Assembly (NCBI RefSeq): GCF_000764305.2
Contig: NW_025940648.1
Location: forward strand, 156,289 to 220,288
Source: Hyalella azteca
Lineage: Eukaryota; Arthropoda; Malacostraca; Amphipoda; Hyalellidae
Reading direction: 5' to 3'
Length of the DNA: 64,000 bases
Shown here: piece by piece, positions 1 through 10,500 of the stretch
Layout of the letters: each line of letters starts with the position of its first letter
Position numbering within the stretch: the first letter of the stretch is position 1
The notes under the pieces: generated by a model
Seen by the model: only the letters and a program-made list of their open reading frames with translations
Told to the model about the DNA's origin: nothing
Databases searched by the model: none
Translations under genes and position numbers: made by a program

Positions 1-634
1 ATAGGTAACCACAACACGCCAAATCATAAAATTGCTGACCTTTTTCTCAAACACTTCACTGGCAACATGGTCCCATCCAGAGACCAGGAAAAAGACCAGG
101 AGGTGATAGACAGAGTTGAGAGTTTTGTGGCACAAAATATGAAGCCACAATGCCCTGAAATAAGTATTCATGAGCTCCAAAAGTGCATGCAAATGCCAAA
201 AAACATATCACCTGGAACTGGAAGTGATCTCATTGCTAGTGTCTTCCTTACCAAGAGCCTGGATCACATAAAGATGGAGCTCCTCAACCTATATAATACC
301 AGCTTCTTAGGTGGAACAGTCCCAATGGCTTGGAAGCAAGGGGTCATATGCCCAATACTAAAGCCTGGGAAAGATCCAACAGAAGTCAAGTCCTATAAGC
401 CCATAACCTTGCTGTCCTGTATTGGCAAACTAATGGAAAGAATTATTCAAAAAAGAATTGAATATCACATTGAGGTCAACCATGCATTACCTCCCACTCA
501 AACTAGATATCGTCATGGCAGGAGCACCATTGACCTTCTGGCCACACTGACTCAGACTATTAGACAAGCAGCTAAGGATGGCAGTTATGCTTTGGTGGTC
601 TATCTGGACATTCAGGAGGCTTTTGACTGTGTAT
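1..634 (+). pseudogene. LINE reverse transcriptase, first half
   Basis: The frame carries classical RT blocks: PILKPGKDP followed by SYKPITLLSCIGKLMERII, then a Q-x-R-x-RHGRST block, then the first catalytic motif VYLDIQEAFDCV with its aspartate. The frame runs open from near the window start up to the SINE-like insertion at 635. The motif interrupted at FDCV resumes right after the insertion at 1116, so the frame was intact when the insertion happened. The RT would copy the LINE RNA at the nicked target site. Confidence 0.88.
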
Positions 635-1115
635 CCCCTCAGGGGGGACTTCTGATGCATCAGAAGTCCTATGGGATTTCGCATTCCTAGGGGGATTGTT
701 CCTGAGCGCCCCACCGCTGAGCTTGCGGTGTCTGACTGCAGGTCTCAGTTGTGGGGCTAAGTTATTATGTAGGTAGGATTGCTTACATTTCCCTTCTCTG
801 TCTCTTGTGCGGGCGGCCGACATCCCGTGTCAGCAACTTCTTGTTCGAGTGTCTTCGTTTCTGTTGCTTTTCACCTGTCCCTCCTTGTCACTTCGTCTCT
901 TTGAGATGCTAACACTGCTTCCTTCAAGCCAGCTTCAGCGGGCTGGACAATTGAGACCTTCCGCCCCTTGTGGGTGATGATTCATTTGAGATTTGTAATA
1001 ATTGAGACCTTCCGCCTTGCTGGCAATGTTACATTTTGACCTTTGGTGCGAAATAGCTTGATAGCTGAAGCACTAGCAAACCATCATACTACTACTACTA
1101 CTTTTGACTGTGTAT
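620..1115 (+). mobile_element. SINE-like element, copy 1, nested in the LINE
   Basis: A 15-bp direct repeat, CTTTTGACTGTGTAT, lies at 620-634 and 1101-1115, so this is a target-primed insertion of about 466 bp (635-1100). The 3' end is a simple ACT repeat. The 5' end holds a perfect 24-bp palindrome at 648-671, built on GACTTCTGATG and its complement. A second hairpin, CACCGC with GCGGTG, follows near 710-730. No convincing tRNA A box was found; TTGTTCGAGTG near 840 is only loosely like a B box. A second full-length copy is at 35858-36351. I do not recognise the family. Confidence 0.85.
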
Positions 1116-1970
1116 GGCATCATGGACTTCTGTGCAAGATGATTAATATGCAACTGGACTCGCAACTGATCAAGTGGACATATCATTATCTAAAAGAAAG
1201 GACCACCTCAGTGCAGATAGGCAACAGCAACTCTAGGAGCCAGTACCTAGGCAGAGGGCTCCCCCAGGGTGCTGTACTATCCCCAACTCTTTTCAATATA
1301 ATGCTAAGTGACCTACCTACCAAGAATTCCTCAAGTAAAGGTCCTCTTGTATGCCGATGATAATAACTTTGGCTGTTGTCTCTAGCTCTGTGGCGGCTGC
1401 TGAGGAGTTGATGCAATCATATCTCAACTTGCTGGGCAAGTGGCTTGAGAAGTGGCAGTTCACCATCAACCCACTAAAGTCCTCACTCCAACTCTTCACG
1501 CGTAGACGTAACATACCTCCAGTCAATGTGCTTGTCACAGATCAACCAATTGGAAGCGTACCTGTGCAAAGGGTTTTGGGTGTCCTTTTTGATGCCCCAA
1601 AACTTAAATTTCATTCACACATTTCTCATCTAAAGAATGATGGGCTCCGCAGACTGGCACCACTTCGGGCACTCTCTGGCATCAGCTGGGGTGCTTCCAG
1701 ATGTCTGCTCAGGCAAGTATACATTAGCTTTATTCGCAGCAAACTTGAGTATGGCAGCATTCTATTCAAACTTGGTGACATTTCTGCAAAATACTCAGAA
1801 ACTTAGAGTAATACAGTCCAGTGCACTTGAAATTATCCTTGGTGCCCGTTACACATCTCCCATTACATCACTGGAGATTGAAGCCCATATACCTCCCTTA
1901 GAGATCAGGTTTGACTACCTTTTCCTAAAATGGTACCTGAAAACCCTGTGCTGCCCTAAAAGCCAATAAA
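1116..1970 (+). pseudogene. LINE reverse transcriptase, second half
   Basis: After the insertion the frame continues with WHHGLLCKM and then the RT block RGLPQGAVLSPTLFNIML. The YADD catalytic box is readable at about 1346-1363 (LLYADDNNF) but only in a shifted frame. A third frame carries the thumb, with FTINPLKS, VQRVLGVLFDA and FIRSKLEYGS. A further shift near 1800 leads to KLRVIQSSALEIILGA. These frame changes show decay after insertion or before it. Confidence 0.85.
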
Positions 1971-2002
1971 GACAAGAAATTGGCCATGAGACTGGTGTCT
2001 CT

Positions 2003-3121
2003 GTGTGCAACTTTGGCTCAAGCTTCTTCTCTACAATAGGCAGAAGTCTCCTATCTGACTTGGCCATGCCAAGCTTTAAAAGAATCCCAATGCCCAACAT
2101 TTCACCTGTTCCACCTTATTACAATTTTGAACCTCATATCCAACTCTCCACCCAAAGCACATGTAGCCGTGATGCCCCCCCTGGCATCAATAGGGGGATA
2201 ATCAAGGAGTTCTGCCACACCAACTCTCCTTCCCATGTGCATGTGTGTACTGATGGATCCAAACTCAGCGATGGTTCCACAGCTGCAGCTATGTATGCAC
2301 CAAGTCTACAAGTCACCACTACATGGAAGTTGAACCCAACACACATGGTTCTTGGTGCAGAGCTCTTTGCAATACTGAAGGCTCTGCATATTTGTTGTCT
2401 GGACCCAAGACTAAGAACGCAGGACATCCTACTGTTGACCAACTCCCAGTCGGCCCTGCAAGTCATCAGAAACACCGTCAACCCCTTGTACAAGGAGTAC
2501 GTCTACAAAATCCAAGACGCTGTACTAGAAAGGCAAGCCCTAACTGTACTGCAATGGTTGAGAGGCCACTCAGGGGTGGAAGGCAATGAGATTGCAGACC
2601 GGGCAGCTAACATGGGCCACCAAAATGCATTTTCTGCTATGAGCACCCTAAGCATAGAGGAGACACTTACTGTCCTGAGGGAGAAACTACACAAGTGCTG
2701 GACTAGGAACTGGAAAATGACTGTTGCTCAGACTCAGAAAGGAGCTTTTTTGAGTAACAATATGGTGGAACCGCGACTTCGCCCTTGGCTTGGTCTGAAG
2801 TCTTGCAAGCTAGAATGTGCATCTGCAAGAATTAGAATTGGGCATGCAGGTGTCAGGAGCTATCTGTACAGGTTTAAAATGAGTGATTCTGATCAGTGCG
2901 CCACCTGCAACACAACAGACACAATTGTTCACTTTCATCTGGACTGTCAGCGTCATGTGCTACCAAGACAGGAGCTACTAAGTAACTTGAGAAGCATCAA
3001 TGTGGAACTTAACCTTTGTAATCTCCTGGGGGGAGGTAACTTTAGTGATAAGGTATCACAGAAAATCTCTCAATTTTTCAATGTATTTATTTTAAAGTCA
3101 GGTAGGCTAAGTGATCTTTAG
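2003..3121 (+). pseudogene. LINE RNase H domain and C-terminal zinc knuckle
   Basis: This is the longest intact stretch, about 372 codons. RNase H motifs are visible: VCTDGSKLSDG (first Asp), HMVLGAELFAI (Glu), LLTNSQSAL, and RGHSGVEGNEIADRAA (His and last Asp). The third motif normally reads T-D-S; here Asp is replaced by Asn. A C-x2-C-x7-H-x4-C type knuckle (CATCNTTDTIVHFHLDC) follows. In the family this domain removes RNA from the RNA-DNA hybrid. The domain has kept its frame better than the RT upstream. Confidence 0.85.
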
Positions 3122-3556
3122 ATGAGTGCCTTGCAATGCTGTATATATGCAAGCATGATAGAATTGCTAATGCATAGCAACTGCTGATATATGTTTCAAT
3201 TTAGCAAGTAGATCATCTAGGTTTTTTTCAATATTATTATAATTATGTATATATTTCTATTATTATTATTATTTTGTTTTTTGTTTAATGAAGGTTGTTA
3301 TATTAGCAGCCGTTACTTATCTAAATTACATTAGCAGTAACTCATTTCATTTACTAATATATGTTCCCTGTAAACTTCTACCCAATCCTGTACTGAGCTT
3401 ACATCAGCCAACCTCACAAGACGGCAGCAATTGATTTCATATACAAAGAAGCTGAAAACCACAAGCTATAGGCTCTCAGGCCCAATGGTCATCCATCTGG
3501 CAGACCTGTGGCTTTAAGTCCACTCCCAGTGGACACCCTGCAAAGAAGAAGAAGAA
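3122..3556 (+). other. LINE 3' UTR with GAA tail
   Basis: This is AT-rich non-coding sequence after the RNase H stop, ending in AAGAAGAAGAAGAA at about 3543-3556. The simple repeat tail marks the 3' end of the LINE. No other gene is seen. Confidence 0.6.
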
Positions 3557-4260
3557 CTGGGTGACATGGACTTTCGCTCTGCGGATCTTAACATTTTCCC
3601 GCCAGGCCTAGTGTTTAGCAGAAATCTGGTGTGCAATAGTATGACATCACTATTTCAAATTTTCAACCATCTACGCATGTGTGGAACTAAGACAAAGCTT
3701 AATATAAAGGAAAAAGTTGAGAAGTATCGGTATTACCCACAATGTCGGAATATGGCACGTTTACCATATGGCAAATATTTTTTACTACTGACCTTAGCAG
3801 AAGTATTTTATCAAAATAGCTATCACTTATAAAACTTTTTTCAGAGATTTTTTTGAGCTAGTAAATGTATGATTTCTTAACTACATGTTGCATAGGTAGA
3901 TAGGAGAAATGTTGAAGCTTATGCCACTATTTTTAGTTTTGAATATTCAATTAGATGTGCTGCTATAACATTTTCACGCCATGACTGAGGACTATCCCTA
4001 TTTACCCCACCCATCACTTATGGCCTTGTTTGATGGAATTGTGTCTCTAAATTCAAAGTGTGAAAGTGTTACAGTCAAAATTGTAATTGTAAGATCCTAA
4101 TTGTACATTGATGATATTCATGCCTTGGCCTTCTAGGTTAAAAAACAGTTCAACTGAAATATAACGGCCTTTTAGATTAATGTAAAATCAATGGTTAATG
4201 GAAATAGTAACCTTTATACATTGAATTGACCATTAAACTCTGGCAAAGTTCTCATTCACA
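3557..4260 (+). other. Sequence upstream of the GPATCH2-like gene
   Basis: About 700 bp of AT-rich DNA lies between the LINE tail and the first coding exon. It should hold the promoter and 5' UTR, but no confident TATA box, initiator or upstream exon can be named. The 88-codon frame at 3566-3832 resembles no family I know. Confidence 0.4.
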
Positions 4261-4525
4261 ATGGCTACTGCTAATGGTAACCATTCTAACAGGAATATTT
4301 TAGGAACTAACACAAGTAGCCTTGTTCCTGGTGTAGTTAATTTGACCTGTTATGGAGGTGCCTCTGCTGCTGTTGCTGCAGCTGCTGCTGGTGGTGGAAG
4401 TCACTCCTCTTCATGGGGCTGTCAAATGGATGCTCTGGTATCTGACCTCAGCCATGCTCTGGATGAGTCACATACGTTGCAGCGTAAAAGACGACCCTTT
4501 CGGAGAAGAGCAAATCAGTCCAAAG
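4261..4525 (+). CDS. GPATCH2: GPATCH2-like exon 1
   Basis: It opens at the ATG at 4261 and reads an Asn/Ser-rich leader, an alanine/glycine run, then MDALVSDLSHALDES and the basic RKRRPFRRR. These match the N-terminal acidic helix and basic cluster of GPATCH2. The strong donor AAAG/GTAAGA ends it in phase 1. The Ala run is encoded by GCT-rich repeats. Confidence 0.8.
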
Positions 4526-7500
4526 GTAAGACAACTTGTCAGCATTCAATTCAAGTTTCTTTTGTCTATGTCAGTTGTGTGATATTTCCTTCAAGAAATA
4601 TGTCTGAATAGTTTGTCTCAACTTACTTGCTTGTATAATATGTACAGTATATTTATCAATCTACTTTACTACAAATTAAAAAAAAACTACAAATGAATTT
4701 ACCAGATCTCTATTGAAAATTTTTTGTAATCCAGCTCTATCAACAGTTTGAAAAAATCTAGAACCCCGCTACTATCAAAAATTAATACAGTCAGAAGCAA
4801 TGAAAAAAAACACAGGATTTAATATCTAAATTTATGAACATAAGACAGAGTAAGAAAATAAAATAAAACAGAAAAAACTATCTATTCACTATGTCATATT
4901 CATAATAATACAGTGGATACTCCATAATTGAAGAAAAAACCCACCTAAAGTGGGGATTTCTAGTGGATAAGAGCTAAAGGCTGCATTAAACTAAGCCTTT
5001 CTTTGAAAATGTACAATTATTCTAAAATATGCAAACCTTGAAGTCACTTGGACACTGGAACATTGCACTGTTCAGCGTGAGTCCGCACAGCCAAATGAGG
5101 AGGGCGCAATAGTAACTGCCCAGTCCTACAAGTACTTCCTCTATGCTCTGTGGCTCTAAATAAAGATTGTGTGACGTCATCCTGTCATATACAGATGCAC
5201 ATTGTGCACGACTATATTTAAAAACCAATGACAATTGCATATATAAAGGGAGGCTGTTATTGTACCTAAGAAAGAACACATTTTAAAATTGATCTCTAAT
5301 AAAATATGAAGATTCATGTTTGAAAAGTATTTCATAAACAAATTTTCAAATTTTCTTGACATAGCTTTGGATGCATGACCAATGTATGGGATATAAGAAT
5401 CAATAATGTTCATATGATCAGGCTCTCTAACAAACTCAGTATTGCTTGCACATGAATTTTTTAATTTGGGTTAACACTAAGGTAGAAAGAAATCCATTAA
5501 GTGAGAAGATGTGGGCAAATTCAAATTCAGTGTACATGGCAAGGAATGTAGAACAAATACTAAAGCCAAGGTGTAATAGTGTTTGAAGCCCGTTCGACTT
5601 GAATTGAAAAAAACAGTAGCCAAAAAAACTAGTGCTTAGGTTGGTGAAAGTTGATTTTTGGAAAAGATTAGTCTGAAAATGGCCATTAGATATAGTAAAA
5701 TTGCAGTTGAGAAAGGACAAACTATTGTTAGATTCAATTTCCATGTTAAATTTAATAAAATTATATTGCAAAATTAGGTAATCAAAGGAAAGGTTAACAA
5801 AAGAGGGATGCTTTAAAATAAGAAAGGTGTCATCAACATAGGTACCTATCTGAATAGAATATTCTATAACAGACTGAATCTGAATAGAATATTCTATAAC
5901 AGACTGAATCTGAATAGAAAATTCTATAACAGACACATCAAAGACACCTTTCTTATTCTCAAGCATCTCTTAGGTTTTAAATTCTGTGCGTTTTTAATCA
6001 TGACTATTAACTTCTGATTGTATCTGTGTTATGATGATGGAGCTGGACTCCAAAATGTTGCCAATAGAGATACAGTGAATTTGTCTGGAGTTGTCTTTGC
6101 TCTCAAATTTTTAGTGAATTTGGGATTGAAGCAATTTTATGACGTCGATGCTAGGATTGACTTGTCTTAACCATGGATAAATGCGGCAAAGTAGTAATGA
6201 ATGAGACGTCCTAGGAGACAGATGCCCTAAACATTTCATTGTAAGAAGTTGACCTGGAAATTTCATCAAGTTGTCAGTCAAGATGATACTCCTGGTGCTT
6301 GTCTCAATATTCTGGCTGTGTTTGTAAGTTTATTATGAATAAGTCTTTTATCCCTGAAAGTTGCCTTCAAGAATAGTGCTGCTTACACCTAGAGTGGGCT
6401 AATGCATTGGCATTAAAACATTGAATTGTAAGAGGACTACCTGGGCAAATGAGGAACAAACCTATTCAACTTGATTGTCAATTAACCACGGTTCTCATCT
6501 TCTTTTCTTTTCTGATTTGTTTTTTGTCTCTGCCAGTGTCATGTCATTTTTAACTGTGTTTTTAATCTGTTCCAATCCTAAATGCCTTGACATAACGATT
6601 AAAATAACTACACTTCCACTGTCTCGGTTCACTGTCAGTCATCATCTGACAGTGTGCATAGCTTGTTCTCTATACATTTGATGCCTTTAAAAACCTCTGA
6701 AGTGTTCATTTGTGAGAGGGAAAATGTATCACTGCTGACACATTTTCATGATGTAGGTATGATATAACATTTTCATTATGTAGTGATGTAAATGTGTCAT
6801 GATGTAACAGGCAATGGCTGCTTCAGTGACTATTCTTCAAGCAGTGCTGAAGATGCTGTCCACACGGGTGGTGCCAACTCCCAAGACAACAAGTCTTCAA
6901 TGCATCTCACTGGTAATCAGTCATCTTTCTATCATACCTAACTTGAAATGTTGATTATTGTTGGTCTGTCATCAGCTTGGCGTTTTTAGTCTCAGATGCA
7001 TACCTAGTCAAGAATTTCAAGATATTTAAATCACTACCTTATTAAAAATACTACCGTTGAAAAGTGTCATCAAATTTGTTGTGTGTTAGCTGTCATTCAA
7101 TTAGGTCAAGTAGTTTTGTAAGTTCACCCAGACAATGTTCTTTTCTCAGGCATTCCATATCTATTTTTAGTTGGAAAGTTCTTGCATTTTGTGGATGGTT
7201 TGTTAAGATCATTTGTAAATTTGATTGTACGAGGGTCATCCGGAAAGTAGTACCTGTTTGGGAATTGAACAAAAGGAAGTAAATATTAACAAATGTAAAA
7301 ATGTTTATTGAAAAGAACATGTATTACACTACTTCTCTACATAATCTCTGGACAAATTTAAGCATTTGTTGCATTGTGTCACAAGTTTTTGTATACCAGT
7401 GTCATATTACTCCACCGCCAGTGTTTCTGGGATCGGCAAGGTGTACTGCTCATCGATTTCATGATCCGTAGAGACACAGTCAATGGCCATGCATATTATG

Positions 7501-10500
7501 CAACATTAAAAGAATTACGGCGGGCAATTCAAGATCGATAGCAAGGTCTGTTGTCTACCGGCGTCATTCTCCTGCATGATGATGCCAGGCCGCATACGGC
7601 TTGGATAAAGCAACAACTTCTCGAAAAATTAAAGTGGGAAATTTTCGACCGTCCGCCCTACCGTCCGGACTTGGCTCCTTCAGATTTTCATCTGTTTACA
7701 AAACTCAATTACTTCATGGCAGGGACAAAGTTTCAAAATGACGAAGAACTGAAAGAACACGTGACTGCGTATCTCAATACACTGGCGGCGGAGGAACATG
7801 ACAATGGTACCTATACAAAAACTCGTGACACGATACGACAAATGCTTAAATTTGTCCGGAGATTATGTAGAGAAGTAGTGTAATAGTAATACATGTTCTT
7901 TTCAATAAACATGTTTACATTTGTTAATATATACTTCTTTTTGTTCAATTCCCAAACGGGTAGGTACTACAATCCGGATGACCCTCGTACACGTATTTGG
8001 CACAATGCATAAAGTTGCATGCCCGCCCTCAGACTCTGACGAGGGTGTTAACCGTTGCGCTCGAGTGCCGCGCTACCGCCCCGCGCGGACGCTGCGGCCG
8101 CCGCGAGCAGCAGCGGGCCTCGTTGAAAGCGACTCGGTCAATGAGAACTTCTCGCCTGCCTCTCGCCCCTCGAACATGAGGTGTGTTCACCATGATGGCT
8201 ACCCTGCTAATTGGAGGTGTGTTAACTATAGAATATGATTTATATCCAATATATGTCATCCTTACTGGCACTGAAACTACTCTTCTTTAACTATCCATCT
8301 TACCAATAAGTTTATATTAACGAGGCCTTCGTAGAAAGATAACTATTTTCAACTGTTCTCAGTGTTCTGCCAGAGTGTGAGCAAACAACCCTTGAGACTA
8401 TGGCATCTTTACGCACGTCCAAGCTCTGAATTTCCTTTCAGTGAAGTTTTCTTACATGTTTACATTGCTGGTAGTGGTTAGGCCACTCAAGTTTGAAGTT
8501 ATAATATTTATTGTTAAAATTTGAATGAAGTCAATTTGGGTTAATTTTTGAAACTGTTAGTTCTCGCAAATGAGCAGCATTTACTTGCAAGTTTCCTTTC
8601 AAAATCAACAGTATTGCATCATGAGTATTTATTATTTTATTTGCTAGCACCACTTAACACTCTGACTTTATTAGCCATTATCCGTAACTCGGAGGCATGT
8701 GGCCATGTTACTCGTCCTTCCTACTTGACTAGCATTGCGGCAGTGTTGCATTCATGACGCTAATATCATAGTCCAGCGCAGTAGTCAGACTAGCACCAAA
8801 ATACTGATCCCGCAAACTGACAGGTTACTAATCAAGGGAATGTCTAGCGTTCTACATTTATAACCACATCAAATAATTAAATGTTTCATATTCGCCAATC
8901 TTGTTTCTTGACTAGCCCTGAATTTTGTGACTGTTTTCAAAATTGTTTATATTTTGTGGATTCTGTTTGAAAGTTTTCGTGTTCTCAGGAGGAAGCCCAA
9001 GTGCAAGAGACTTGCCCTGGACGTGGCCGGCGACGCGGTGAACAGCAGCTCGTGTCGCAGCGCGCGCTGGCGCTCCTCACTCGTGGTGCACAGAGTGCAC
9101 ACCCTGCACACCCCCGCCAGATGGTGGGTGCCGTAGTCCTGCACGCCCCCGCCAGATGGTGGGTGCCGTAGTCCTGCACGCCCCCGCCAGATGGTGGGTG
9201 CCGTAGTCCTGCACCTGTCTCTTATACACATCTAGATGTGTATAAGAGACAGGTCCTGCACGCCCCCGCCAGATGGTGGGTGCCGTAGTCCTGCACGCCC
9301 CCGCCAGATGGTGGGCGCCGAAGCCCTGCGCCCCCGCCAGATGGTGAGTGCCGTAGCCCTGCGCCCCCGCCAGATGGTGAGTGCCGTAGCCCTGCGCCCC
9401 CGCCAGATGGTGGGTGCCGTAGCCCTGCACGCCCCCGCCAGATGGTGGGTGCCGTAGCCCTGCGCCCCCGCCAGATGGTGAGTGCCGAAGCCCTGCGCCC
9501 CCGCCAGATGGTGGGTGCCGTAGCCCTGCACGCCCCCGCCAGATGGTGGGTGCTGCAGACGCGCTGCGCCGCCCGATAGTTGTGAGCCTGACGTGTTGTT
9601 GACCCTTATTGTGTGATAATTTTAATTACTGCGCTGTTGCAGGTCTGCTCTGTGCGGAGGAAAGCGTAAACGAAGTCGTGATGGCGCCTGTGGTGGTGAG
9701 GGGCGTGGAGAGGGCGACGACCTCGTGCTCTCCTCGTGGACGCCCTCGGTGTCCTTTGCGTCCTCGCGGTATGAGGCACTAAAGCATTCTTGTTTTATTG
9801 CATCTTCGCCTCATTAAGAAATGCATATTCACCTCATCTTTCACAAGCTTATCACACTTTTTTCTGCGACCACGGCTACAATTCCTTGACCTCTTTTTAT
9901 GCTACAGCAAAATTCAAATGCACAAAAATGTTGCATAGAGTGGGTATGGAGCCTCTATATGGAAGTTAGATATTGGCAAAGGCAGTCGATGGATGTTATG
10001 GAAATGACTCTTGATAGATTTCCACTGACAGCTGATTGAATGGGGCCTGGCCATTGGGTTGATTATATGTTATGAACTGCAAAATTGTCTAAGCAATTTA
10101 TCTAAACTAGATGGAAAATTCTTAATTTTCAAATGTCTTCATAATGGGAGTGAAGGGTCGGAGCGAAAATGTAGGGTCATACCATTAAGTTCTTTTTAAC
10201 TTGTTTTGTAGCTCGATAAGAACTGTCATAACACGACTCTCTGAAGACAATGCACGTCTCGGTCATTAGGTAATTCTACATCCTTTTTCTGCTAAGACCG
10301 TTAGCGCGCAAAAGACTGAAACAGTGTTCTTTAGACCAAAGCACCTTGGATGTTGACAATATGCTGCAGGATACTACATTTTTATTGGCCGTCACATAAT
10401 GAAATAATTAAATCTTAGTAATGAAATAAATTGAACCTTCACATAATGAAGTAATAAAATCTGATTCAGATTTTGGTCCTATCATCAGTTATGTAATGAT

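Larger units (their letters stand above)
1..3556 (+). mobile_element. Decayed non-LTR retrotransposon (LINE) with RT and RNase H, I-group-like
   Basis: The window opens inside the second ORF of a LINE. In order it holds the linker before the RT, RT fingers and palm, RT thumb, an RNase H domain, a CCHC-like knuckle, a short 3' UTR and a GAA-rich tail ending near 3556. Having both RT and RNase H is typical of the I/R1/LOA group and not of Jockey or CR1, so I place it there by domain order only. It is non-functional: the RT is interrupted by a SINE-like insertion, at least two frame changes follow (near 1350 and 1800), and the 5' part lies outside the window. Confidence 0.88.

Noticed and set aside
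648..671. Hammerhead ribozyme at the 5' palindrome of the SINE-like element
   Set aside because: CTGATG and GAA occur, but the second copy changes the core and the arms simply form one perfect stem, so a plain hairpin explains it better.
9077..9531. Open frames of 64-117 codons through the minisatellite, including MCIRDR and SYTHLDVYKRQ peptides
   Set aside because: They are translations of the repeat and of the Nextera mosaic ends, not proteins.
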